From contig OY987263.1 of NCBI GenBank assembly GCA_963920665.1, positions 33,840,547 to 33,904,546 on the forward strand: a stretch of 64,000 nucleotides of DNA, given 5' to 3'. The notes below the pieces were generated by a model. The model did not search any database. It saw only the letters and a program-made list of their open reading frames with translations, and was not told the origin of the DNA. A program made the position numbers and the translations under genes. Positions within the stretch are counted from its first letter, which is position 1, and every line of letters starts with the position of its first letter. Shown here piece after piece: positions 11,890-25,694 of this stretch. This stretch comes from Straminergon stramineum. Lineage: Eukaryota; Streptophyta; Bryopsida; Hypnales; Calliergonaceae.

Positions 11890-13009
11890 AGTATCGCGAT
11901 GGCGTCAGAAATTGATTAGAATGTCAAAACCCACCGTTACCGTTACAATACTCCTATCCAACAAAATTTACTGATCACTACTTATTGTATGCTATGAGCT
12001 CATATCCGCAGTTGAGAAGATACAGTGATTGCTTCCTTCTCCTGCACAATTTGGCTAATATGTCATTGGCTTTAATTGTCGGTACTCTTTTTATAACAGC
12101 ACTAAGAGCTTGCGCAATAATTTTTCACTTCGAAAACATACGACATCGATTACCCGGCATGGATCATGCTCAACTATAAACCTTAATTTGGGAGCGATGA
12201 AGGTTTGGCCAAGAGGGTTAGGGCACTATCTCTCACTTTTTATATGCCACAAGCGCAGATGCAAAGCCTCTTCAGCAGACAGTGGTTGTCGGCAGAGGCC
12301 AAAGCACAAGACAACCAACTAAAGTTATACCAATACAAGAGACAACCGGAAACTAACAAGTGGCAAACTGCGAGTATCTCTCCCCAAATAAATATATGTT
12401 ACTTTTGTACAGCTCTTTCTTTAGTAAAATCTTTTGTTCAATCTTTTATATAAAGATCTCTGGGTGACAATTGTATAATGCAACTACTCCTAAATATCTG
12501 CCTAAATATCTGCATGTCATAATTCTATTATATTTGTACTCGTGGTACATGAGGGAGGAATTCTTAAAGTGATGGGAATGGGTACATGTATCATTAGATA
12601 GTGTATTTTGGCAACTCCTACCTCCTTGCTCTTGCATTTAAATTTTAAGAAATGTACATGATATTGGGAAAATTTATGCCAAACTAAGGAAATGAATATT
12701 ATTGAGTCTAAAGTCTACTCCAATTTGAAATTTTTAAAAATTCCTAAAATGAAACATTTTATTGCATATGAACATTGGACCTATTACTATGGTCTATTGA
12801 TTTCCTATTTGTAGTTGAGCATGAAGACTTTGTTCACACTATAATATACACTTATGGAGAAATTTTCAGATTCTTTGAGCTAATTTTGAATTAGATATGA
12901 ACTAGATATGAAGTTCACTTTTTCTTCAAAAATCATGATAATTTGAAATCATCACAAATAAATTTGAAGAAATTCATTTCTAGAAAACATTCGATTTCAT
13001 CTATGAAAC
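11890..13009. other. Intergenic DNA
   Basis: No gene is supported. Composition falls to strongly AT-rich from about 12400 onward. Short open frames on both strands lack recognisable domains. Confidence 0.5.
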
Positions 13010-13013
13010 TTAA

Positions 13014-13960
13014 CCCCTACAGGACCAAACGGTATTTTTTGGCAACATAGTGATTTCCGGCAGCTCACTATGAATGGAATTTTTATTTTTTTTCTTTGAA
13101 ATTTTCACACAACATGTGCCCGAGGAGTAACTTTAAGACCCGACAATTTTCATAACTTTTGAATGCATGGTTAAAAAGTTATTGTATGATATGTTGTTTT
13201 CATTGCTTAGCGGGCAACCCGGGTAGCAAAAAAAACCTTCTTTAAAAAATACTTTTCTTAAAATTAAAAATTTGAAATTTATTTTCTTGATTTATATATA
13301 CATGGAAAGCTTTGAATCATTCCATTTTGATTTATGAGAAGAAAGTAATGAAGAGTTTTAGTTGTGGCTAGTTTGTAGGTAGTAATGAAATCTCTACTCT
13401 AAAATAAACTTTGAAGACCTTTATTTAACTCAATTTTTAATATTTTTGGAAAAAAATTTTAAAAAGGAGGTGTAGATTTTTTATTAAAAAAATTTAACCA
13501 TTGGGATTGAAAATTTTCAATTCCATAAATAAATTATTAACAATTTCATGTTTTGAATCATTCTCTACTTCTTTCAACTTACTATTTTTTTCCTATATGT
13601 TGTACAATTCCAAATGATCTAAAATTTTTCAAAAATGTAGCCAACATGAATTAGAGAATGAATCCAAAGAGTTACAACCATTTTGGACATTTTTTCATAA
13701 TGATCTGACCTTGTGAAGTGCAGCTGCCCAGATTTTCGCAGGGCCAAAAAATGGCTTTTTGTCACTTCAAATGCTAATATCTTGCAATCCAAACAGTGGA
13801 AATTTCTGAAATTTTTTCCGCATCTTCACAAACAAGCATAATACAAGATTCTATGGTTACATTTGTCCAAAAATGTATTTTTTCTAAAATTTGGTAATTG
13901 TACTGAAGATGACAGTTTTGGAGTGTTTTTGGTGAAAACATAGTCAAATATCTTTAGGGG
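13014..13960. mobile_element. TTAA-flanked element, copy 1 (947 bp), piggyBac-like ends
   Basis: TTAA at 13010-13013 is followed by CCCCTACAGGACCAAAC, and CTTTAGGGG is followed by TTAA at 13961-13964. The body is collinear along its length with the reverse complement of 33315-34239, including shared stretches such as TTCCATTTTGATTTATGAG, CATATGTTGTACAATTCC and CACTTCAAATGCTAATATC. A TTAA target duplication with ends starting CCC is the hallmark of piggyBac-type transposons. There is no transposase frame, so it would be non-autonomous. The superfamily assignment is inference. Confidence 0.7.
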
Positions 13961-13964
13961 TTAA

Positions 13965-16619
13965 ACTAAGTTTGCAAAATGGGTGTTTTCAAGTTATGGT
14001 GGAGTGTTTGGACCAATGGAGTGATTGCATTGAAATGTAGTGTTTTGAAAAAGAAAATGTCAAAAATAGATGAATAATACCAATGAAGTTTTTTAAATAT
14101 TCAAAGTAGTCAAAGTGATTTTCAAATTTCAAATTAATCAATGCAAAAAGGGCTAAGTTTTAATTACTGAAAAATGTTGGAATTTTTTTTCACTTTTTTG
14201 GGAATCTCCAATGCAAAAGATGCATTGCCGTATTGAAGTTATCTAAATACTAAAATATGGATATAAAATATTACTCTAATCATTACAAATTGAATACAAT
14301 TGTTGTTTTTGATGGTGTGTGACATGCCAAGTGAAATGTAATGAGATGATGAAGAATGAAACCTTAGAAGAAGCTACAATCTTTTTCCTCAAGAAGATAT
14401 GAATATTGATGTATGGACGAAGTTTATCAAGAAAATGCAATAATTTGAATCGCAATAAAAGTCCAAAATTCATAGAAGTTGACAAATAGGCTATAGTGTC
14501 ACTTTGTGATATTATTTTCACTACACCATAGCTTGAAAACATTGAAATGGAGGACACAAAGAAAAATAAATTCAAATAGATTCCATGGTATTTCTTTTGT
14601 CCCAAGGATCTTTTGATTGGACAAAAAATTTGGGATTTTTTGCTAGAAATAACTTTCTTTCAACTTGTTTTGAGTTGTTAGTTGAGTTTGGTGCATTCCT
14701 ATCATCTTGAAACTTTGAGTTTTGAAATTCTTTTCAAAGTGTACTATTAAGTTTATTGCAATGAAATTGAGGGGAACTAGAAGATTATTTTGGGGTGGAG
14801 GGAGTAACAAGCTTTGGTCTTTTAGGATTAAGATAGAGGGTTCTAAATTGAAAAGGGATTTAATCCCTTATTGCTGAAGGGGATGAAAAGTGTCCTTACA
14901 TATTTCCAAGTTCAATTTAAAGTGTTTTAACTTTTTCATATGTTGTCACAATTCAATAAAACTTGTTGGAAATTTTGCAGTCTCTCTTTTGGTTTGTGTG
15001 GTAAAAGTTTTAGATCAATCTAAGATGTATTGAGTTTTTAGAAGCCAATGAAAGTTCATAGGTTTAATTTGAATTCACCAAATTGCATTTGATGGCTGCG
15101 AATTTGGAGGCTTGTATCTCCTTCATCCAATGTTCATTTTCAATCAAATTTATTGGGTCATGTTCCTCTTGAAGTCTAGTTATTGCAATAAACTTTTCAT
15201 GCCAATATAAGTTGTTTTGAATTTTGGGGAATAATTTGAAGTTCAAAATCTGGACACATTTAGATTATGGTGAACTTCAACAACTTGTTTCTTCTTCATA
15301 CAATGTTCGTTTTCCAATAAAGTTTTGAAAAAGTTGCACATACTAGTCTAGTTTGTGTGGCTAGAACTTCATATCAATCCAAGGAGTTAAGAGTGATGGA
15401 GAAGCATTTTAGTAGGAGGTTAACTTTAGGTTTCGATGTGATTTTTGCAACTTTTCTTGCTATTTTTTGATATTTGAAAGCCATTTTGTAGACGCAATGA
15501 GTCAATTGAATGATATTATTTTTACCAATGCGTTTGTTTGCTGGTTTTGAATCCCTTTCTAGTTTCAAGTTTTTTCATTTGAGTAGGTTTAGAAATCAAA
15601 TTTCACCTCCATGTGTGTTTCTAGGAAAATTTCAGCATCCTTTTTCAACATTAAAACATGATAATCTTGCAATCTATGTGACCAAATGACTTCAAATTTG
15701 ATTCCCGTCATTTACAACGTGTACACTACCAGAATGTACACTTGCGATCTGTCTAACTCAGTCACATTTAGATCTATAACACTTCAAAAGCAATGCTATT
15801 TTTGAACTAGTTCAGGCCTTAGGCAATGAGGAGTTTAAAATGATTCAAATGTGCTCAGTGTGATAATTTTAGAATGTAGAGGCATGCCCTTTGTCAGGCC
15901 CATGGCCACTTGCTCACAGCACCAGTGAAAGCTCCGCCACAAAGAGTTTGGAACAAGTTTAGATTTACGTGAAAACGTCCTACTCGACTGAAAGTACCAT
16001 ACTCGGATAGCAGGTTCGGTTTCAATTAATTTAAAAATAAAGAAGTGCCGAATGTTTCTGCAATCCTCAAACAAACAAAAACTATTTCAATTCCCATAGG
16101 GAGCTTTCATTTGAAGCTGCAGGGACCCAAAACTAGAAGTTCATTCTCCTCAACAGGTCATGTGCATGACTGGTTTACAGTGCAAGCCAAAGCTGGAGAG
16201 GAAGTTAGCCTGCAAACGAAGAGCCTCATCAAATCAACCATCAATCTCTGATTTACGTCAGCATGGACGTCAAGCTACCATTTTATCTCAAATGCACGGG
16301 ACACAACATCTTTCTGCAAAGTTGGGATGCACATGGATGAACCTAGATGACACTATTTCAGCCACTAAGTTGGAAATAGAAAATTGTGCAGTTTTTCTGC
16401 ATGTTTGGAGAATAGGAAAGGTGAAATCGCTCATGTAGATTCGGTTAGCATGGCCAAGTAGATGGCAAGATGACAACATTGCAACTTTCAGAGAAAAGAA
16501 TCAATTTGAAGGTAGAATTATACTAACTCTCTCAACAAACATCTAGTATTGTTTGAAATTCTGCGTCAGGGTGCTAGCTACTATTCACAGATAGTGTATT
16601 CAATTCCATGTCTAGGTCT
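13965..16619. other. Intergenic DNA
   Basis: AT-rich and without recognisable genes to about 15700. From about 15720 to 16600 base composition is more balanced and a few short open frames exist on both strands, but none resembles a known protein. The right end probably includes the 3' untranslated region of the minus-strand ASR gene. Confidence 0.45.
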
Positions 16620-17325
16620 CTAATGACGGCGATGGTGTCCGTGGTGTTTCACACCACCCAGATCAGATTCTTGCTTGTGTACTGTGTTTGCTTCGTGATG
16701 CTCGTATAAAGCATACCCTCCCAGACCTAGAGTTGCAGCCTCTGCAACTTGAGCTTCAACCTGGTGTTGATGTGCATGGGCAGGATCCACTTTCTCTTCA
16801 CGCTTCTCATACTGGAATACAGATAACATTTAGACATCAGAATTACGATCACTCAGATGCTTCTCATCGAATATCATACCAAGACAGAAACAACTTGCAT
16901 GTACAACAACTTTCGATCTCCAAAACTTGGAACAACAGATAATCCCACGAATTGAAATTTTTTAGCATTTCCAAAAAGATTACAAGAAGATGTAATTTGC
17001 AGGAACTTACAGCAGCAAAAGCAACAGCCCCAAGAGCGCCCATCTCCGCGCGGTGCTCGTTCTGCCGATGCCGGTGCTCTTCTGCTTGCAGATACTGCAA
17101 CTCTTGACCAGGATAGACACCAGAGCTGCTCGGCTGCTGGTGTGGTATCACTTGTTGTCCATACCCACCATGTGAAGATGGTTGTTCATACACAGGATTC
17201 ATCTGTTGCCCATATGGAGCAGCCGGGGCTTGCCGTGACGGATCATAGCTGTATGCTGGAGCGCCGGAAGCAGACGACGATGACTGGTTTCTACCATTGT
17301 GCCCGTGATGCTGATGACGCGACAT
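16620..17325 (-). CDS. ASR: ABA/WDS (ASR) domain protein 1
   Basis: Two exons, 17325-17011 and 16811-16620 (168 codons plus TAG), joined by a GTAAGT...CAG intron in phase 0. The N-terminal half is Gly/Pro/Gln/Tyr-rich with repeated YGQQ and Q-Q-P-S-S units, and looks disordered. It then runs through QAEEHRHRQNEHRAEMGALG into an ABA/WDS domain: YEKREEKVDPAHAHQHQVEA, a hydrophobic GLGGYALYEHHEA block and a His-rich tail. ASR proteins are small hydrophilic, zinc-binding, often nuclear or cytosolic proteins induced by ABA, drought or ripening. It is a clear paralogue of the gene at 18366-19105, with the same intron position and the opposite orientation. Confidence 0.85.
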
Positions 17326-18365
17326 ATTAATTACTACTGCTCAGGTCTTCCAATCCTCAAGACCCAAACCTACTTGCACACTTGAAAACTATTCACTCAA
17401 AGGACAAAATTCTCTCCTGAATTTCCCGCAATTCACAAGCAGACTAGCTTGAATCCCCGAACCTGAAACCTGAAACTGAAACTGATCCCAAACAGGCAAT
17501 CGACAACCCTGGTGTGAGGACGATACATGACTGTTGATTTATATCAACAATGTGAGTCCATATCGAGCTCACAGGCACCTCGAGAAGCAGCGTTGGATGT
17601 GAATTCCAGCGACTTGTGAGTGCACTGGCGCAGGGATGAGAACACGGTAATTAAGGTGGCAACCACGAAAGACTGGATAATTATCTGCGGAGATGCCGTA
17701 GATTAGACAATGGGAGGATCTTCTGAGAAAGTTTCAGTTCCCAAAACAGCCGCAGCACCGTGCGTCCATCGACCGCAGCTGCGCGTCCACGGGAAAGGAA
17801 CGTTCGGCGTCGGTGAAGCCAGGCAGCATTCCGCCGCCGGCTGGTTAGATTTTTTGGGCTTATTTCTTATTGGTTCACAAATGAACAGAAGTTTCCTTGC
17901 AAAGAAGGGGACACCACCAAGTCCAAACCCATCTAAGTCCCTTCAGTTTCTCCGAAGAGCCTCCAGTCTCCCGAAGTCTCAAACCTCCACCTTCGGTACA
18001 ATTGGTTGCCGTGTTAACTTCCCAAACCTTCTCGCCGCTTTAATTTCCCAGGTAACGCTGCTTCACGCCACATGAGGTGGGGGCTTGTGCACACGAATAG
18101 TTTCATATATAGTTGTTCCGGTAGCCTAACTCACTCCACCAGCATTTGGGTTAACGTACTTACGGGATTCATCAGAATTGTGGGCAATCTGAGTGCACTA
18201 GTCTTGAGTGGCGAGAGTAATACGTCTTGAACTGAATAGTTGTGAGAGTACCGTAGTCTTGAATTGAATACACTCGTTTCTGGCCTGAGTAGTCTTGAAT
18301 AGTTTGGGTTTTTGACACAGATTAGAAGTATCTTGAGGATTTGAAGGATTTGACAGAAAGTGATT
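17326..18365. promoter_or_regulatory. Shared upstream region of the two ASR genes
   Basis: About 1.04 kb separates the two start codons, so both 5' leaders and promoters lie here and could act as a bidirectional promoter. It is GC-richer than the surrounding intergenic DNA. I saw no perfect ACGTG-type ABA element. A 121-codon open frame at 17710-18075 has no known domain and is not called. Confidence 0.5.
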
Positions 18366-19105
18366 ATGTCGCACCGTCACGAGCGCCATGGCCGCCATGG
18401 CCACCAGTCGTCGTCCTCCGGTTACGGCGCTCCTTCATATAACTATGATCCGTTACAGCAAGCTCCGTATGGGCAACAGATGGTTCCTGCTTACGGCCAG
18501 CAAGCTCCATATGGTGAGTATGGACAGCAAGGTCCTTCCTATGGGTCTCAAGCTTACGGACAACAAGTGATGCCGTACCAGCAGCCCAGCGGCTATGGAG
18601 GTTATCCTGGTCAAGAGTTGCAGTATCTGCAAGCGGAGGAGCATCAACATCGGCGAAATGAGCACGGTGCCGAGATGGGCGCTCTTGGGGCTGTTGCTTT
18701 TGCTTCTGTAAGTTCCATCGAACTACCTCCCAATTGGGTTGTCAAAGATTAGGAAATGCAAACAAATTTCATGTGATTCTGTGTTGTTGCAAGTTCTGGA
18801 GAAGCTTGCCAATGCATGAAAGCTGTTTCTGTCTTGGTATGATACTCGATGAGAAGCATCGGAGTGACCCTAATTTTGATGTCCCAATGTTTTCTGTATT
18901 CCAGTATGAGAAGCATGAAGAGAAAGTGGATCCTGCTCATGCACACCGACACCATGTTGAAGCTCAAGCTGGAGAGGCTGCAGCTTTAGGTCTGGGAGGG
19001 TATGCTTTATATGAGCATCATGAAGCAAACAAAATTCATAAGCAGGAATCTCATTTGGGTGGTGGCGACCATCACGGACGCCATCATGACCGTCATCGTC
19101 ATTAG
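18366..19105 (+). CDS. ASR: ABA/WDS (ASR) domain protein 2
   Basis: Exons 18366-18707 and 18905-19105 (180 codons plus TAG), GT-AG intron in phase 0 at the same place as in the neighbouring paralogue. An ATG at 18360 is in frame, but the paralogue starts MSRHQHHG, so the start MSHRHERHG at 18366 is preferred. The N-terminal region has repeats of the type QQAPYGQQMVPAYGQQAPYG. The C-terminal ABA/WDS domain has YEKHEEKVDPAHAHRHHVEA, GLGGYALYEHHEA and a His/Arg-rich end (HHGRHHDRHRH) that could bind metal. It is likely stress- or ABA-responsive by family; the sequence itself does not prove regulation. Confidence 0.87.
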
Positions 19106-22100
19106 ATAGGATGTATTTTGTTGCAGGTTTAGTAACTTAGAACTTGAAATAGTGCCAGGCGTGCACAGACAACATTGTATTTTGTGCTAGCTTCAAACTT
19201 TGTCACGAATTCAAAGTGAATGTAGACATTGGTCAATATTTGACCTTGCCAAGAGACCTACTTGAATGGAGTTTGTTTAAATTTTCTCCACATTTGCAGA
19301 GAACTCTTTTCAGTTCTATATGGAACACTTGAACTGTAATGTCAAGCTAAGAGAGTTTATGGATCAATAAGCATGTCCTCCACAATTATCGGGAATGATG
19401 ATACCCAAACAATTGGATTGGATTCTGTTTGCAGTTTGCATTACGGTGAGTAGTTCTTTGTATTTCCTCAACTATTGAGAATAATGATGGGCCCAACATG
19501 CAACTAATGTTTTTAATACATGTTGCACTTTTATTTGCCTACATAATTGTTAAACTTTTGAACCATTGTACACCATTGGTATATTAATGCTTCCCTATGG
19601 ATAGAGATGATGCAATGCAATGCTATGCTCTTCTATTTGAAATTCAACGTTGAAGAGAAATCTTGCCCCACCTAGCAAATGAAAGGCAAGAGCATAGTTC
19701 TATATTCATCAACTTGACTTGTTTCCCACTTTACCTATTGTTTCCCTTCAAAAATGTTAGGGCATTTGTTAGGAAATTAAAAAATCAAGCATTTAAATGT
19801 AAAGTCTCAATTCTAATTAAATAAGGAATGATGTTTCATGCCTTCATCTGGTCATGAATATTGTTCCATCCACTCACATTTGGACTCTAACTTGTGTTAA
19901 AGTGAATAGGAAAAAGTAAGTTGGAGACCCAATTAATTTGATGGGTATGCCATCTCCTTTTGGCAAGTATAATTTTTTTGGAACACTTGTCAAATTAATG
20001 ACAGGTTGGCATTCCAACAACAAAGAATGGAACTGACCCTACCCCAATATAATTGACTAGGGATAATAAAATTTTACAAGATTATAGAGTCAAAGTGGAT
20101 TGATGAGACCCTACTTGACAATGACAATGAAGACTTGCAATATCCTTTTCATTCACATCAAGCCATTACTAATTAACCAAAGCACTAGTATCACTAAATT
20201 GTTGCTCTAAGAATGACTAAATATTTGTTAGGTCTACACAAATTGAACTATATGAAATAGGAGGCAAATTGAAGATTGTTCAACTTTAGGTACAATTTTT
20301 TCATTGCTTTCTTTTAATTTGTTGAATGCAGGTAATGTAGTGTTCTCTCTATATATCTCCAAGAAAGTAAAAGCCTTAAAAGGTAGCATAATTGAAGAAC
20401 ACAATAAATGAAAAAAGCCTTCAAAATTTTAATGGTAAGAGTGTCATGACTATCCGAAACACTAGACAATATAAAAACAACATCATATGACACCTAAACC
20501 ATAAACCATTTGAAAGATGGAGAATACGTAGTAGTACCTTAAGCAAAAGACAAGAAAGTCCTCAATGCACTAAGATTGATTGACACATCCTACAACCACA
20601 TGCCTTACAGGGAGAAATATCCCACAACATCTTACTAAGACTCCATCCCAATTTCCACATATACCTTAGAGGCTTTGTAGTTTGACTAGTTTCAAGAATA
20701 GTAAAGACTACAAGGAGTGCAGGAATAAGACATCCAAACACTAACCCACTACTTTAAACCCTGAAACATCTTAAGTGTCCATACCATTGTAGCACACATT
20801 GCCATGAAGTACAAGGAGAAGATATCCAAAGCAACTCTCACCCACCACCATACACCCTAAAACAACTAAAGTGCCTATTTTGTGCAGGAACCGTAGAAGG
20901 ATAAAATTCTACTGCACAACACATTGCCGTGAAGTACAAAAGTTGCTAACTACTAAGATGTCCCGTCATCAAAGTTCCTACAGCTCCATCAAGCCACCCA
21001 TGCATTGGGCTGGGTCCCATGGTCCAAGCTAAGCCATGGCGGTTACATTAGACCCAAACCACTTCATGGAATGGATTTAATGTCCTGCAATTTTTGAAAT
21101 AGATATTTCAAGGAACATGTTAATTAGTCCTAGATAGGGGATGCATGTAGAAACATGGTTGCTTTAAGAGCAGACTACCTTATTCTGCCTGTGGAATATG
21201 TCCTTGGACTCGTGAACTTATGAATTTTTAAAGCAGGTAGTTCTACGGTACCATCCATGTTGACTGTCAAAACAACACTCAGTCAACCTCTCCTTCAGTT
21301 TTGTAATTTTGTCCCACTCAAACAATTCCTTGACAAAGAATGACTCTACTTGAATGCACACTGACCGTAGAATAGGCACCATTTTTGTCTCACTGCAATT
21401 ATGTTTAAAAAACATCCATCCTCTGGATCATATTCCTCCATCAGCTCGTGAACCTCCCTCCCTGGCTCATTCTGCAGCAAATTGGCAAAAAGCAACCTCA
21501 CCCATGTCTTTTGTATGCCACTTGATGTCGATCGACGATAGTATTGCATCTTAATCCTTAACCTCTGAATGCCCGAGGCACCAAATTCTGGTGTTGACAA
21601 AACTTTGAAGTTACATAAAACCTTACCAAGTTCAACTAGTTTTAGAAGTTTGTATTTCTAAAAATATTCTTTTTTTAGAAGTTCAGTTTTAGCTGATAAA
21701 AAACTGATTTTGAAAACAAATGACTATGATTTTTCTATTCAAGATTTCGTGCACAGGGGGCCATTGCAAATCTTGATTTTCTAGTGTTGAAGGCTCTTGG
21801 AAATTGATGAGCCTCAAATACACTAGATCTTGGAGAAAAAATCCTGTTAGAAATTCATTTAAAAAATTGTATTGTATGTAGATATTGAAAAGCTATAAAT
21901 TGATTGAATTTATCCATGTTATGCTTTTTAACTTGGTATTTTTTTGGTGACTAATTTTCTTGTGATCAAACATTATAATCTTTGATTCAATCTAGAAGTG
22001 ATATTGTTGTGTTTTTTTTTTCCCATGTAATCTCTAACATGTCTAGTTTTGAATTTGTACAGTTACAATTCCAAAAAAATTGACAAAACTTATCAAAATG

Positions 22101-24950
22101 TTGTCTTTTTGTTCAATGTAGAGAAAATTCCTAGAAGCTCAAATAAGGCCTGGACATTTAGGGATTAATGCACGCTGTGGCCAAAAAGTAGTCGATGGAT
22201 GACATCATTGTTGACTAAAGAAACAAAGAAAGTACCTATTGGTCCAATAATCAAAGTAGTTTGGGTGATAATGGTTCTTGGGTCATGCGGGCCGTGTCTT
22301 TTAAGGATTAAATTCATCCATCCACTCTCTAGCTAGAAAAAACCAAATATTTGGATCTATGAATTTTCTCTGGTCTCGTATAAAATCTTTGTTTTGTAGA
22401 AACTATTAGTTAAGGTGGACACCTCCAAAATGCACCACTAACCCAAAACCACCATCATCACTCTGTGCACATCCAAAACCAATGTGTACCTAGTACATGG
22501 AAGAAACAATTTAAGAACATCTACCAAAAAAAACTTTGACCCTTCCTAACTTCTACATACACTAAATTATTCAAATGTCATGTTGTGTTTTTCGGTGCAT
22601 TGGAACCTCTTTGCACTTGCCAACAAAAAAATATGTCAATTTGACGAGTCTAATAATAATAACTAGGCACAATAGCAAAAAGTGATAGTTGGGGAGGGAC
22701 CCACCTTAACTCTATTATTAAGGTAGCATTTTTCTCTTGTATACAAGTAAACCATTGAAATGGAGCTTCTTCCTCTTCTACAACGTTTCTTTTCCTCTTC
22801 AAAAATTTGGGAATTTGGGGAATTTAGGCCCCCTCCTTCACGTGGAGAATTCATCTTTCCTCGTCAATAATTTTGGGTAAGTTTTACCATTTCCCCAATA
22901 GTAAATCCCACCTTCTTAGTGGCCCATCATCTTGCCAAAGCTCTATTATTATTATTAGACATGACTTTTGTTCCCAAACTCTCCCTTTCATAAGACTTTG
23001 ATTACAATTCTCCTTCTTTTGTTGAAAACTCTTGAATCTCGATGTCTAGCCATACTAAAAAGATCACAAGATACAAGGTACTACTATAGTAGTGTAAGCC
23101 AATATTATGAAAATCAATGACCCCAATCTTCTCTCTCTTTAAATTTGACACATCTATACATGCAATAATCTTAACCCCCAAAGGACCATGACATTTTTTC
23201 TTGTCCCAAAATAGTCAAAACTATTATTTCTATTGCAAAGAGTAAAAAACTTTGAATATTGTTTTTTTCGCTCAACTAATTGTAGGATTTTACACTTATC
23301 AAATCAAAACACTAGATTGTTTCCAATCTTGTCTCTTTGAAAGGCATTATTGAAGAATTTGTTTGATTGAAAGTAGAATGCGCACTTTGGGTCAGATTAT
23401 TTGGAGAGGACTAAGGTAATTTCACCTAATTTTGACCACTTTCTAAAACCGCCCCCCACAAATTGTTGCCTAAAATGTACTCCCACCATACATAAGAGTC
23501 TAGGATTAAGTTTAGAAATATCTATTTTTAGTACTTTAAATATTCATAGTTTTGTTTATATGGGGTCCAAAAAATGTATTCTAAGAAAATTTAAAATACT
23601 CTTTTGACTACCAACAAGATCCCCCTTCCAAATTTCAATATAATAATGAGAACTATGTTGAATTGATTATTTGATTGATTTTAGGTGTAGTTACCTTATT
23701 TAGACTAGAGATTTGAATCTCAAAGTAATACACATGATTTTGATTGGGTGGTCCCTATGATGGAAGACTTGGAAGTTGTCATCAATGTTAATTATTGATT
23801 AATGAAATCTAATTTGGAGGGGGTTCATTCTTCAAACTAACCCTACAAAAGTAGATTAAAATGCCACTTTTGAAGAGTTTCTTGGATGGTCCATTTTGTT
23901 TGTTACAAGGTGCATTATTTGAATGCACTTGTGGTATAAATATAAATAAGTAGAGTTGAAAACAAGTACAAAGGTGATGGTCTTAAAATTTTGTTCTTTT
24001 AACAAAAGGTGGAGGCCAAGTATGCAATAAGCCACTTGAAAAGTGAATGTTGCTTCATAAATTTAATCTATTAACTATGAATGCAAAGGGCCATTTAAGA
24101 ACACTAAGAAAGTTCTCCTTTGCTCTTGACCCAAATTTAATTGATTGTTTTGTGTTAAGGGCAACTTCAAAATTTGTACATAATGCCTAAATTGGGCTAC
24201 TATTCATGAAGCTTAGAAGCTTGTATATTTTTGCCCTCAAACAACTTTGTCCAAAAATCCTTCTTACTTAGAAGACAAAATCTACCTATTCATATTACAA
24301 AAAAATTAAAATTTGTTGAATTTGCTCCAAGCGTCCTTTCCTTTCTCTATAAAAACATTCACTCAGAGTTTTTCAACACTCCAATACAAAGAATTTTGGA
24401 TTTCAAAACTCCTCTTTGTCATTTAGCTCATTTGGACAATTTTGATTAGGTCATTATGATCATTCTTATTTTGAGATCTTACGATTGGATCTTCATAAAT
24501 CTTGGTAGAGTGTTACGCAATTGAATCCTCTTCAAGATCCTAGAATTAATTTGTTGAATTTTTTGTATTTGAGTGTATAAATTATTTCTTGCTTGAAACG
24601 TCAAATAAAAGACTAAAATAAAAATTGTAACAAGATAAACTAGCCTATGACAAGCAAAAGATCCATCATAGACACTTAGGGAATGACCCATTGAAGTCTT
24701 GCATCCACCTATGACAAAAAGAAATTCAATATATGAGATTTGGACTACATTAGGTTGAATTAGTGGCCACAATCAATGTCTTGGATGATAATGATGTAGT
24801 GAGGAGTGAGAAGTGACTACAATAAGAACTTCCACCTTGTGAGTGTAAATCCATCACAAGAAGGGACTTTTTTAGGCCTTCACATAGTAACCATGTTAGG
24901 AAATATTGTGATTGCTTTAGGTGACTAAGATGGCCATTATGGATACATTC
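19106..24950. other. Long AT-rich intergenic stretch
   Basis: No gene is supported over almost 6 kb. A TTTAGGGATTAATG sequence near 22160 and TTAACCCCCAAAGG near 23174 resemble ends of the TTAA-flanked repeats. A block around 22218-22290 (AAACAAAGAAAGTACCTATT) matches one at 9401-9478. A 15-bp AT-rich inverted repeat brackets 22648-22960. Confidence 0.5.
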
Positions 24951-25368
24951 TTTTTGTTGGTTTTCAGGTAGTCTAGAGACTCTTTGCTTCTAACTGATTG
25001 GGGTGTAGTACACTCCAAAAATTCATAACAAATTCATGTTTTGTCAAAAGCTCTCCCCATTTCTGGCATGATTTTTTCTTTATATGGAATTAAATAAAAT
25101 AAAATTCAACAATACCAACAAGGCAAACTAGTCATTCTACCTGTCACCAGGCTAAAAGTAGTTTGTTTTTTTTGGTTGGTTTTGGCGTAGTCTAGAGACT
25201 CTTTGGTTTTGGACTGATTGGGCTGTAGCACACTCCAAAAATTCATAACAAATTCATGTTTCGTCAAAAGCTCTCCCCATTTCTCACATGATCTTGTCTC
25301 TTTGTGGAAAAAAATTAAAAACATTTCAACAATACAAACAAGGCAAACCAGTCATCACTAAGTTTAGG
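24951..25368 (+). repeat. Direct tandem duplication, period about 219 bp
   Basis: GTCTAGAGACTCTTTG starts at 24971 and again at 25190. The following blocks ACTCCAAAAATTCATAACA, CAAAAGCTCTCCCCATTTCT and CAAGGCAAAC repeat in the same order. Non-coding, a few hundred bases upstream of the WDR91 homologue. Confidence 0.75.
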
Positions 25369-25694
25369 CTAAGTTATTAGTTTACCTTCATGCCAACGCA
25401 AGAATGAAATATCTGGCCGTCGCATGCTCAAACCAACTGACTGTGATGAGATTCGTCTCTCGTTTGAATCGAATCAGCGACGGGATCCTTCAAGGCAAGA
25501 CCCAGCCAGCCCCTGCACGAACTAAGCTTCCCTTGATGAAGCAGACGATGATGCCGGTGCCCGATTCGTCACCACAAGAGTCAGCGGTAACTTAGCGATG
25601 AAGGGCTGAATGCGCGTGATCGATGGTGGATTAACTTGCTGCAGGAGCTGCAGGAGCTGATCACAGCCCTGGAGCGAGCTAGCTAGCTAGCTAG

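Noticed and set aside
17710..18075. 121-codon open frame between the two ASR genes.
   Set aside because: No recognisable domain, and it lies in the shared promoter/leader region. GC-rich DNA easily gives such frames.
22648..22960. Possible MITE with 15-bp inverted ends (GTCTAATAATAATAA).
   Set aside because: The ends are simple AT-rich triplet repeats that can match by chance, and no target duplication was seen.
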